Of a DNA stretch of 38,355 nt, positions 16,468-24,091 are shown piece by piece; the first letter of the stretch is position 1, and every line of letters begins with the position of its first letter. The notes below the pieces were generated by a model. The model ran no database searches. It was not told the origin of the DNA and worked only from the letters and a program-made list of their open reading frames with translations. This DNA comes from Kofleriaceae bacterium (GTDB lineage Bacteria; Myxococcota_A; Polyangia; Haliangiales; Haliangiaceae), in contig JAGPCY010000059.1 in the NCBI GenBank assembly GCA_018057825.1, forward strand, positions 1-38,355, written 5' to 3'. The position numbers and the translations under genes are program-made.

Positions 16468-17154
16468 ATGCTCACGCCGCTGGCCGCCAACCACCTCGCG
16501 CGCGTCGCCGCTGGGGTCGCGATCGCGATCCTGTCCGCCATGGTCGCGATCACCGCCGCCACCGGCGTGTCGCAAGAGGCCTTCGAGGTCGTGCGCCCCG
16601 ACTACGCGGTCGCGATCGCCGACGCGGCCCCGGCGCTGCGCGCGATCCTCGGGCTCGACGCGCTGTTCCTGATCGCCTACGCCGTCGTGTTCATGCTCCT
16701 GCCACGGGCGCTGGGCGTCGCCGACGAGCCGCTGGTGCGCCTCGGGGTCGGGGCGATGCTGACGGTCGCGGCCCTCGACGCCATCGAGGATCACCACCTG
16801 GCGGCGCTGGCGCGCCTGGCCGAGCACGGCCTGCCGATCGACAGCGCGGCGCTGGCGCTACAGCACGTGATCTCGCAGGTGAAGTTCCACGCCAGCTACG
16901 CCGCGCTGGTCCTGGTCGCGGTGGCCCTGCCGCGCCGCGATCCCGTCGAGCACGCCTTCGCGTGGAGCCTGGGGCTGCCGCTGCCGCTGGCCGGCGCGCT
17001 GGCCTTCGCCTGGCCGGCCGCCGAGGCCGCGGTCGGCGTCGCGCGCTGGGGCGGGTTCATGGCCGGCTTCGTCGGCGCGATCGCGGTGCTCACCCGGGCC
17101 GCGCGCGCCCGAGGCCGAGCCGACGCCGCAGCCGCGACAGGTGCTCGGGCGTGA
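16468..17154 (+). CDS. Multi-pass membrane protein of unknown function
   Basis: 228 residues, not assigned to a named family. About six hydrophobic segments can be read: near residues 9-31, 55-78, 87-100, 127-150, 164-178 and 187-210. Histidines lie near membrane edges (DHHL near 110, LQHVISQVKFH near 131-141) and might bind a metal or haem, but no motif is diagnostic. The ATG at 16468 has no Shine-Dalgarno sequence. The perfect FNR-type site is centred 41.5 bases upstream, suggesting control by an FNR-like regulator under low oxygen, NO or a related cue (inference). Its last 65 bases overlap the 3' end of the oppositely oriented Crp/Fnr gene. A stress-related or respiratory membrane role would fit the context but is not shown. 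Confidence 0.75.
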   Translation: MLTPLAANHLARVAAGVAIAILSAMVAITAATGVSQEAFEVVRPDYAVAIADAAPALRAILGLDALFLIAYAVVFMLLPRALGVADEPLVRLGVGAMLTVAALDAIEDHHLAALARLAEHGLPIDSAALALQHVISQVKFHASYAALVLVAVALPRRDPVEHAFAWSLGLPLPLAGALAFAWPAAEAAVGVARWGGFMAGFVGAIAVLTRAARARGRADAAAATGARA

Positions 17155-17704
17155 TGCCGAGATACGAGGCGACGTGGCGCTGGGCGACCCGGGACTCGAC
17201 GTGACCGAGCCGCTCGCGGAACCGGGCGTAGCGAGCGGCGGCGTCGAGGGCGAGGAGCTCGTACTCGCGCTCGGCCTTGAGCAAGTACAGCTCGCGTGTG
17301 GTCGCCGCCAGCGCCGCCTGCCAGCCCGCGTGGTCGGCGACCGCGCGCTCGATCACCGCCCACGGCACGGTCACGATCCGGCTCGCGGCGCACGCGATCA
17401 CGTCGCACCGGGCCGGTCCACCGCGCAGCAGATCCGACAGCGAACCGGCGAAGTCCCCCGGGACCGCGAAGGCCCGCGTGCGCTCGCGACCGTCGGCCAG
17501 GACGAAGGCCTCGCGCAGGAGCCCGAGGCGGACCAGCCCGACCGCCGCGGCCGGGGCGCCGGCGGTGAGGTAGCGCTCACCGGCGGCCAACCGCCGGACC
17601 GCGAGGTGGGGCACGACAGCCGCCAGCTCGCGGGCGGTCAGCGGCGCCAGGCGCCCGACCCGGACCCGCCACCAGTCGCGCTCACCGGCGGTGATCGGGG
17701 CCAC
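17090..17704 (-). CDS. Crp/Fnr-family transcriptional regulator
   Basis: 204 residues. The N-terminal half has the cNMP-binding-domain fold (around VPGDFAGSLSDLL), then a long dimerisation helix (about 118-150) and a helix-turn-helix (about 172-197). The recognition helix reads ITPEHLSRLRRRL, with E187, S190 and R191 in the E-x-x-S-R arrangement used by FNR (E209, S212, R213) to read TTGAT half-sites. None of the FNR-type N-terminal cysteines is present (only C100 and C105), so it is not an FNR-like [4Fe-4S] oxygen sensor. A haem, NO or small-molecule cue is possible. The start is GTG 17704. A perfect TTGAT-N4-ATCAA palindrome occurs beyond the neighbouring membrane-protein gene, making that gene and asd likely targets (inference). 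It converges with and overlaps the membrane-protein gene. Confidence 0.9.
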   Translation of the reverse strand: MAPITAGERDWWRVRVGRLAPLTARELAAVVPHLAVRRLAAGERYLTAGAPAAAVGLVRLGLLREAFVLADGRERTRAFAVPGDFAGSLSDLLRGGPARCDVIACAASRIVTVPWAVIERAVADHAGWQAALAATTRELYLLKAEREYELLALDAAARYARFRERLGHVESRVAQRHVASYLGITPEHLSRLRRRLGLGRARPG

Positions 17705-17840
17705 GGCCCAACCCTACGGCCCGCCGCGGGGACCCGTCCAGCCCCTCCGGTCGCGGCCGCGAAGCGTGCGCCACTCCACGGTCGCGCCACGGCCCGCACG
17801 ATTTCTGCGACAGCGCAGCCGCGCCGTGCGACCACCGGAC

Positions 17841-18440
17841 ATGCTCCCGCGCATCGCCTGGTCCATCGTCGCCCTGTCGCTCATCGCCTGTAGCGAGGAG
17901 GGCATCGACTCCGACGAGGAGGCCCGCCGGGCCTACCTCGGCCTCGACACCTCGATCGGCAAGTGCCTGACGCTCGGGTTTGCCGGGTTCAACACCGCGT
18001 CGAGCGCCAACATCGATCCCCAGACCGCGCCCGGTGACGCCGCGGGCACGTTGACCATCAACGGCCAGGTCGATCAGGGCGCCTCGACCAACAAGGGCAT
18101 GCGGCTGCGGGTCTTCATGCTCGCGTACGACGACGGCCCGTTCCCGGTGGGCGAGGACGACGAGACCATCTCGATCGTCTACGACACCGCGAGCACCCCG
18201 GAGCTGCAGCCCGCGCTGCAGCTTCAGCTCCGCGATATCCCGTCCGGGACCTTCACCGGCTCCCTGAACGGCTTCTATGCCGTCAACGGCGGCGTCGACG
18301 GCGAGATCGTCCTCAACTTGACCATGACCGGCAACCTGCAGGCGGCCGGCGCCGGCACCGAGCGCATGCCGGGCAGCACCCAGGTCACGGGCACCGTGAC
18401 CTCGGGCAACGGCGTCTATCAGGTCGCGCTCACCCTGTGA
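17841..18440 (+). CDS. Small lipoprotein of unknown function
   Basis: 199 residues. The leader MLPRIAWSIVALSLIAC ends in the lipobox LIAC, with C17 as the lipidated residue. The following acidic S-E-E-G-I-D-S-D-E-E stretch is typical of exported myxobacterial lipoproteins. The mature part is rich in T, G, S and beta-strand-like segments without known motifs, and has only one further cysteine. It is divergent from the Crp/Fnr gene (136-base gap, in which I see no clear operator) and convergent with the methyltransferase gene 10 bases beyond its stop. No function can be given. Confidence 0.75.
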   Translation: MLPRIAWSIVALSLIACSEEGIDSDEEARRAYLGLDTSIGKCLTLGFAGFNTASSANIDPQTAPGDAAGTLTINGQVDQGASTNKGMRLRVFMLAYDDGPFPVGEDDETISIVYDTASTPELQPALQLQLRDIPSGTFTGSLNGFYAVNGGVDGEIVLNLTMTGNLQAAGAGTERMPGSTQVTGTVTSGNGVYQVALTL

Positions 18441-18450
18441 GCCGGCGCGG

Positions 18451-19311
18451 TCACGGTCGGCGGGCGCGGAACACGAACGCCCCGCCCAGCCGTAGCTCTT
18501 CGTACTCGGCGAAGCCCAGGCGCGAGAGCTGCGCCCGCAGCTCGCCGGGATCGTAGCGGCGGATGCCGGCCAGGCGCGCGGTGACGCGACCGACCAGGGT
18601 CGGCGCCTGCGCGAACGTCGAGCCGACGAAGATCCCGCCCGGCCGCAGCACCCGCCGGACCTCATGGAGCGCCTGCTCGGCGTCGTCGTAGGCGTGGAGC
18701 GCGCCGGCGTTGTTGACCCCGGCGAAGCTGCCGTCGGCGAACGGCAGGCGGTGGGCGTCGCCGCGGACCAGGACCACGTTGGCGTAGCCGCGCGATCGCC
18801 CGGCCGCGACCTCGAGCATGGCCCGCGAGATGTCGAGGCCGACCACCAGCGCGCCCGGCGCCGCCGCGGCCAGGGCCCGGGTGAACAGCCCCGGGCCACA
18901 CGACAGATCGAGCAGCGGCGCGCTCGCGCCCTCGAGGGCGAGGGCGCCCTTGTGGATGAAGAACTCGCCGGCGAACCCGCCGACCGCCGCGCCGGCGCCG
19001 CGCCCGGCCAGGACCCGGACGAAGGTCGGCCGCCACACGCGCTCGTAGAGTCGGGCCACCACCGGGCTCTCCATCAGGCGCTGCTCGGAGGTGGTCTGGG
19101 TCGGCTCGCCCTGCCCGGTCGCGCCCAGCAGATCGACGTAGCCGTCGGTCGGCTCGAGGGCGAAGCCGCAGCTACAGCGCAGCGCCTTGGTGCCGGACAT
19201 CCCGCCGGCCCGCTGGCAGCGCGGGCAGACGACGATCGGGAGGAAGTGCGGATCCACGCATCGTGGGTTGTACACGATCGCGGCCTCGGCGACGCGGTCG
19301 GCGCCGGGCAA
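18451..19311 (-). CDS. SAM-dependent methyltransferase with N-terminal zinc ribbon
   Basis: 286 residues from a TTG start. A zinc-ribbon-like module (C29-x2-C32 ... C46-x-C48) resembles Trm112-like caps seen in front of UbiE-type methyltransferases. The class I methyltransferase core has motif I LLDLSCGPG (about 133-141), the acidic end of strand 2 in VVGLDISRAM, and GDAHRLPFADGSF. The substrate (a quinone, lipid or other small molecule) cannot be told from sequence. The start is uncertain: GTG codons at 19275 and 19257 are in frame and give a protein starting just before the zinc ribbon, closer to family length. It follows the glycine-zipper gene by 12 bases on the same strand and ends this long minus-strand series. 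Confidence 0.85.
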   Translation of the reverse strand: MPGADRVAEAAIVYNPRCVDPHFLPIVVCPRCQRAGGMSGTKALRCSCGFALEPTDGYVDLLGATGQGEPTQTTSEQRLMESPVVARLYERVWRPTFVRVLAGRGAGAAVGGFAGEFFIHKGALALEGASAPLLDLSCGPGLFTRALAAAAPGALVVGLDISRAMLEVAAGRSRGYANVVLVRGDAHRLPFADGSFAGVNNAGALHAYDDAEQALHEVRRVLRPGGIFVGSTFAQAPTLVGRVTARLAGIRRYDPGELRAQLSRLGFAEYEELRLGGAFVFRARRP

Positions 19312-19323
19312 CCGACGGGGCGG

Positions 19324-20574
19324 TCACCAGGCGCCGGCGACGAGCGGCGCCACCGCGCCCCGGCCGCGCCCGCGCGTCGGCGTCAAGGTCGGGCCCCCGA
19401 GCGTCCATCCGCCGCGGCTCGAGCGCCGCACCAGGGCCGGCGGCGCGTCGTCGGGGCCGGCGCCGACGTCGTCGCGGGTCCAGCGCGTGCCGAGGTAGAG
19501 TCCGCCGGCCAGGCCCGCCATCGACAGCCAGGCGAAGGCCTGCTCGTCGTCGTCGGAGGCGTCGTCGGCCACGGCCATCCACAGGAGCCAGGGCGCGCCG
19601 GCGCCGATCGCCCCGAGGGCCCCGACCTTGGCCGCGCGACCGGCGCTGACGTCGAGGCGTCGGGCCAACCAGTGGCCGACGCCATAGCCGGCGATCGCGC
19701 CGAGGCTGGCGTTCAGGGTGTAGGCCTCGGTCTCGGGCGGCTGCATCGCCGCGCCGAGCTGGAGGCCGACCACCGTGCCGAGCGCCGCGCTGACGTCGAT
19801 GACCGCGGCGTCGCCGACCGTGAGATCGTCGTGGCGCAGGCCCAGGCCGATGATCGCGCCGCCGACCGCGCCGGCGCCGGCGCCGATCGCCAGGTCGGTC
19901 GCGGTGGTGTCCTCGAGCCCGCTGACCACGTCGGCGAACAGCGCGCCGGCCACGCCGCCCCACAGGAGGCCGCTGCCGAGCTGATGGGCGGCCGCGGCGT
20001 CGTAGCCGCGCAGCCGGGCCAGGCCGTAGGCCAGCGCGCCGCCGACCGCGCCGCCGGCCACCGCGCCCAGGGCCTCGGGTTCGCCGTCGCCGTCGTCGTC
20101 GGACAGGCCCAGGCCGAGGGCGGCGCCGCCCAGCGCGCCGTAGAAGCCGAGGGCCAGCGCGCCCCGAGGCCGGGCCGGCAGCTCGTCGAGGACCGGGGGA
20201 TCGTCGTCGGGCTCGGGGCGGACCGGGACGGCGGCCGGCGGGACCGCGGGCCGCGGCGTCGGCGGGAGCACGGTCGGCGGCAGGGCCTTGATCAGGCGCG
20301 CGTCGATGGCGGCCAGGAGCGCGCGGGCCCGGTCGGCGACCGGCGCCGCGGGCTCGCGGGCCAGGGCCTCGGTGGCGAGGATGCGGGCGTTGCCGTCGTC
20401 GCCGCTCGCGACCAGGGCCTCGGCGCGCGCCACCAGGCCGGCGGCGACCGCGGTGTCGAGCTCGACGTCGCGCGCCGGGGGGCTCGGCGCCGTCGGGGCG
20501 TAGGGATCGATCGGCTGAGCCGCGGCCAGCCCGACGGCTCCACACAGCGACGCGACGGCGAGCGAGAGGCGCAC
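19324..20574 (-). CDS. Exported protein with glycine-zipper-rich C-terminal region
   Basis: 416 residues from GTG 20574. A signal peptide (about residues 1-20, ending LAAAQP) is followed by a short helical, TPR-like segment (ARAEALVASGDDGNARILAT), a Pro-rich linker and then about eight Gly/Ala-rich hydrophobic stretches such as GALGGAALGLGL and GAGAGAVGGAIIGLGL. These look like glycine-zipper membrane or barrel-lining segments. No known enzyme motif is present. The frame continues upstream, but the signal peptide fixes the start. It is probably an envelope protein, and its role is unknown. Confidence 0.7.
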   Translation of the reverse strand: MRLSLAVASLCGAVGLAAAQPIDPYAPTAPSPPARDVELDTAVAAGLVARAEALVASGDDGNARILATEALAREPAAPVADRARALLAAIDARLIKALPPTVLPPTPRPAVPPAAVPVRPEPDDDPPVLDELPARPRGALALGFYGALGGAALGLGLSDDDGDGEPEALGAVAGGAVGGALAYGLARLRGYDAAAAHQLGSGLLWGGVAGALFADVVSGLEDTTATDLAIGAGAGAVGGAIIGLGLRHDDLTVGDAAVIDVSAALGTVVGLQLGAAMQPPETEAYTLNASLGAIAGYGVGHWLARRLDVSAGRAAKVGALGAIGAGAPWLLWMAVADDASDDDEQAFAWLSMAGLAGGLYLGTRWTRDDVGAGPDDAPPALVRRSSRGGWTLGGPTLTPTRGRGRGAVAPLVAGAW

Positions 20575-20648
20575 GCCGCGAGTATGCGGGGCGGCCGCGG
20601 CCGGTTCAACCGCGCCGGGCCGGGGGGCGCCGGCGCCGCGCCGCGACG

Positions 20649-22031
20649 TCAGGCCTTGGGCAAGGTCGGGATGGCGCCGGTGGCCGGGCGGTCCTTCCAC
20701 GCCTTCTTGTAGAAGAACAGGAAGACCACCGAGATCATCGACAGCACCGGCACCGCGAACAGCGCGCCGATCAGGCCGTAGCTCTTCTCGCCCAGGATCA
20801 GCGAGAAGATCACCAGGACCGGGTGGATCTTGGCGGCGGTGCCGATGATCTTGGGGTTGAGGAAGTTGGCCTCGATGAAGTGGATGCCGACGATCCACGC
20901 CACCATCGCGATGCCGCGCGCCACGTCGAGGCCGGAGTCGCCCGACACCAGCGCCGCCAGGACGATCGGGATGGTCGACAGGATCGAGCCGAAGATCGGG
21001 ATGAGGCTCATCGCGGCGGCGACGAAGGCCAAGATGAGCGAGTACTTCACGTCGAAGATCAGGAGCCCGATGTAGGTCAGGATGCCGTTGATGAGACAGA
21101 TCAAGAGCTGGCCGCGGATCACGCCCGACAGGCCGCGATCGATGCCGGCGATGATCACGTCGTAGTCATCGCGGACGTTGGGCGGGAACAGGCTGCGCAG
21201 GAAGGCGTGGACCTTCTCCATGTCGATCAGGATGAAGGCGCCGATCATGAGCACGAGGAAGAAGGTGAAGACGCCCTTGATGAGGCCGCCGACCACCGCC
21301 TGGCCAAAGCGCATCAGGTCGTCCATCTGCGACTGCAAGCCCGAGACGCCCTTCTGCAGGTAGCCGCGGAGCTTCTCCTCGAGGGACATCGGCTCCGGCG
21401 GCTGCTCGGCCGGCAAGACCCGGTAGCCACCGCCGGGCTCGCTCTTGATCAGGATGCCGGTCGGCGGGAGCTGCGCCGCGAAGGTGCCGTCGGGCAGCGG
21501 CACCAGCGTGAGGACGCTGCCGGGCGGCAGCGGCACGTCGCCGGCGACCTGCTCGGTGACCGGGGCCGGCGGCTTGACCTTGAGCGACGGGAAGCGCTTC
21601 TCGAGGGTGCGGGCCAGCTCCGGGATCCACTGCGTGTTGGCCTTGTCGTAGAGCGCCGGGGCCTCCTTGCCGATGCGGGCGGCGTCCTTCGACAGCCGCG
21701 GCACGAACACGACGAAGAACCCGACCACCGCGCTGATGAAGACGATGTAGCAGATGATGATCGCCAGGCCGCGCGGCATCCGCCGCGTGCCGTCCTTGCG
21801 CTCGGCCATCCACCGCACGACCGGCGCCAGGATGTACGCGACCAGGGCCGCGAACACGAACGGCAAGAGCACCCGCCGCCCGAAGTAGATCATGATGACG
21901 ACGAAGGCCGGAAAGCCCCAGCGACGGAGCACCCGCCGCACCGGCCCGCCAGGCCCGAACAGGTCCCGCCCGGGGGCGGCGACCGGGCCGGTCTGGTTCG
22001 GATCGGCGGGCAGCGGCGGTTCGGTGGCCAT
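20649..22031 (-). CDS. AI-2E family permease (PF01594-type membrane protein)
   Basis: 460 residues. Two N-terminal helices (around 38-75) and a third (WI-free segment LAIIICYIVFISAVVGFFVVF) precede a hydrophilic extracytoplasmic insert (about 125-225) that is longer than usual and Pro-rich. It is followed by the conserved second half with five helices: VFTFFLVLMIGAFILIDMEK, LLICLINGILTYIGLLIFDV, the PIFGSILSTIPIVLAAL loop, NFLNPKIIGTAAKIHPVLVI and a final pair. The P-x-x-G and N-P-x-x-x-G motifs are family signatures. Members export AI-2 (TqsA), act as Na+/H+ antiporters or have unknown substrates, so the substrate cannot be assigned. The gene starts 11 bases after lapB and is probably cotranscribed with it. 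Confidence 0.88.
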   Translation of the reverse strand: MATEPPLPADPNQTGPVAAPGRDLFGPGGPVRRVLRRWGFPAFVVIMIYFGRRVLLPFVFAALVAYILAPVVRWMAERKDGTRRMPRGLAIIICYIVFISAVVGFFVVFVPRLSKDAARIGKEAPALYDKANTQWIPELARTLEKRFPSLKVKPPAPVTEQVAGDVPLPPGSVLTLVPLPDGTFAAQLPPTGILIKSEPGGGYRVLPAEQPPEPMSLEEKLRGYLQKGVSGLQSQMDDLMRFGQAVVGGLIKGVFTFFLVLMIGAFILIDMEKVHAFLRSLFPPNVRDDYDVIIAGIDRGLSGVIRGQLLICLINGILTYIGLLIFDVKYSLILAFVAAAMSLIPIFGSILSTIPIVLAALVSGDSGLDVARGIAMVAWIVGIHFIEANFLNPKIIGTAAKIHPVLVIFSLILGEKSYGLIGALFAVPVLSMISVVFLFFYKKAWKDRPATGAIPTLPKA

Positions 22032-22042
22032 GGCGCGGCAGT

Positions 22043-23611
22043 CTACGACCGATCTTTGCCGCGCACACCCGACCAGGCCCCGGAGATCCAACCGCCGACG
22101 CGCCCCAGGAGCGACCGCCGCGTCGCGCGCGCCGACAGCTCGGCCCGGCTCAGGCCGTGCTCGACCGCGCCCTCGGGCAGGCCCCGATCGGCGCGCTCGC
22201 CGAGGAGCGCCTGGCCCCGGCGCTCGGCCCGGCGCTCGCGCGGCGCCGGCCCGATCGGAGCCGTGCGATCGCGACCGATCTCGGGGACGATCGTCGCCCA
22301 GCGCCGACAGCCGGGGCAGCGCCACGCGAAGCTCGCGGCGCGCGCGCCGCAGTGCTGGCACCGCCAGCTCGCGCCCTCGGCCCAGGCCATCGCCGCGGTG
22401 AGCGCGGCCAGCTCGGCGCGGTGCGCGGCGGGGTCGTCGCTGGCCAGGGCGGCGCGGGCGGCGGCGAGGCGAGCCGGCAGGTAGCCGGGCTCATCGGCGG
22501 CGATGGTGGCGAGGAGCGCCGCGCGCGCCGCCGGGGTCTCGGCGGCGGCGGCCGCGGCCAGCGCGACGTGGGCCGAACCGGTGCGGGTCGCGAGCTCGGC
22601 CAGGGTCGCGGCGGCGGCCCGATCGGCGGGCGCGATCGGAGCGACCTCGGCGGGGCCGTCGTCGAGCTCGTCGCCGGCCGGCAGTCCAGCGACGGCTGGC
22701 GAGGCGGTCGCCTCCGACGTCGCAGCGATCGCGGTCGCGGTCGCGCTGGTCGGGGCCGTCGCGGCGGACGCAGCCGCCGTCGGCAGGTCGCCCGCCGCCA
22801 GGGCCGGCGCGCCCGACGCCGCGAGCTGACGCTCCGCCGCGACCAGCCCGGGCACCAGGTACGGCGCGAGGGCCGGCGCCGCGACCAGGGCCTGACACAG
22901 CCGTTCGCGGGCGCCGCGCGGGTTGCCGCGCGCGGCGGCCAGCTCGGCGGCGCAGGCCGCGAAGTGCGCGGTCTCGCCACCGGCCTTGGCGTCCTTCAGG
23001 AGCTGCTTGGCGCTGTCGAGATCACCGGCCGCGATCGCCTGCTGGGCGGCGGCGCACAGGAGGTGGTGATGGCGGCGCGGCGGCGGCTCCCCGCGCAGCT
23101 TGCCGAGCCGGGCCCAGGCCCCCGCGGCCTCGGCGAACCGCCCCTGCTCCTCGTACAGGCCACACAGCGCGCGCACCGCACCCTCGTGGCCGGCGTCGTC
23201 GGCGAGCACCTGCTCGAGGGCCTTGACCGCGCGCCGCGGCATCCCGGCGGCACGGAAGTCGAGGCCGAGCTCGTAGAGCGCGCGCTGGCGCAGCCGCGCG
23301 GTCGCGCCGTCGCGCACCGCCAACGCCTGGTGGACCCGGATCGCGCGCTCGTGCTCGCCGCGGCCGCGAAACAGCGCGGCCAGGGCGAAGTACGGCTCGC
23401 TGTCGTCGACGTTGTCGTCGACGACGCGGCGCAGCTCGTCGATCACGGTGTCATGATCGCGGGCGATGTGGTGGGTCAGGGCCTTCAAGTAGTGGGCGCC
23501 GTGGCGAGCCCGCCGCTTGAGCGCGCGATCGTCGGGGACGTAGTAACGGCCGAGCAAGACGCCCACCGCCAGCGCGCCCAGGACCAGGCACAGGATCAGG
23601 AGCGCCGCCAC
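22043..23611 (-). CDS. lapB: LapB/YciM-like TPR protein with rubredoxin-type zinc domain
   Basis: 522 residues against about 390 in E. coli LapB. An N-terminal membrane anchor (residues 2-21, then GRYYVPDD) is followed by TPR helices (about 45-250), an Ala/Thr-rich low-complexity insert (about 262-310), further helical repeats and the diagnostic C-terminal zinc module: C418-x2-C421 ... C432-x2-C435, in CQHCGARAASFAWRCPGCRRW. About 75 extra residues follow it. In enterobacteria LapB works with FtsH to control LpxC and so lipopolysaccharide synthesis. The same role here is an extrapolation supported by the adjacent lapA-like gene. The GTG start shares one base with the lapA stop (TAGTG). Confidence 0.85.
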   Translation of the reverse strand: MAALLILCLVLGALAVGVLLGRYYVPDDRALKRRARHGAHYLKALTHHIARDHDTVIDELRRVVDDNVDDSEPYFALAALFRGRGEHERAIRVHQALAVRDGATARLRQRALYELGLDFRAAGMPRRAVKALEQVLADDAGHEGAVRALCGLYEEQGRFAEAAGAWARLGKLRGEPPPRRHHHLLCAAAQQAIAAGDLDSAKQLLKDAKAGGETAHFAACAAELAAARGNPRGARERLCQALVAAPALAPYLVPGLVAAERQLAASGAPALAAGDLPTAAASAATAPTSATATAIAATSEATASPAVAGLPAGDELDDGPAEVAPIAPADRAAAATLAELATRTGSAHVALAAAAAAETPAARAALLATIAADEPGYLPARLAAARAALASDDPAAHRAELAALTAAMAWAEGASWRCQHCGARAASFAWRCPGCRRWATIVPEIGRDRTAPIGPAPRERRAERRGQALLGERADRGLPEGAVEHGLSRAELSARATRRSLLGRVGGWISGAWSGVRGKDRS

Positions 23612-24045
23612 TACCGGGCCTCGTCAGCGTCGTCGTCGGTGGCGACCGCGCGGTCGATGTCGGCCAGGACGCGGGCGGTGCCGGCGTTGGGCGTCTCCGG
23701 CAGATCCTCGAGGGGCGACGGCTCGGTCAGCGGCAGGTTGCGCAGCCGGGCGAGCTCGCGCTCGAGCCGGGCCACCAGGGCCTCGTACTGCCGCCGCCGC
23801 CACACGTAGTACATGCTCCACACCAGGAGCGCCGCCAGGAGGAGCGACGCCACGAGCCAGCCCGCGATCAGCGCCGGCAGCCACACCTGCAGGCGCGGCT
23901 CGGGCGCCCACGACGCCATCCACGGCGGGACGTCGACGGTGATCCAGGTGCCGTTGGCGACCAGGAACAGGCCGACCACGACGCCGATCGCGATGAAGGC
24001 CAGGGTCGCGGTCGCCTTGGCCGCGATGCGCAGCCAGCGGATCAC
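23611..24045 (-). CDS. lapA: LapA-like (DUF1049) small membrane protein
   Basis: 144 residues. Two membrane helices (about 10-32 and 55-78) are followed by a cytoplasmic coiled-coil-like basic segment (WRRRQYEALVARLERELARL), the layout of LapA proteins (PF06305). The acidic, disordered tail is longer than in E. coli. The GTG at 24045 is preceded by a G-rich stretch a few bases upstream. It overlaps lapB by one base, and lapA-lapB order is conserved in many Gram-negative bacteria, where the pair acts in lipopolysaccharide assembly. The sequence match is modest, and the gene order strengthens the call. Confidence 0.8.
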   Translation of the reverse strand: MIRWLRIAAKATATLAFIAIGVVVGLFLVANGTWITVDVPPWMASWAPEPRLQVWLPALIAGWLVASLLLAALLVWSMYYVWRRRQYEALVARLERELARLRNLPLTEPSPLEDLPETPNAGTARVLADIDRAVATDDDADEAR

Positions 24046-24091
24046 GGCGCGGCCCCCAGGTGCATCGCGTTCGACTGTACCAAAGGTCGGG

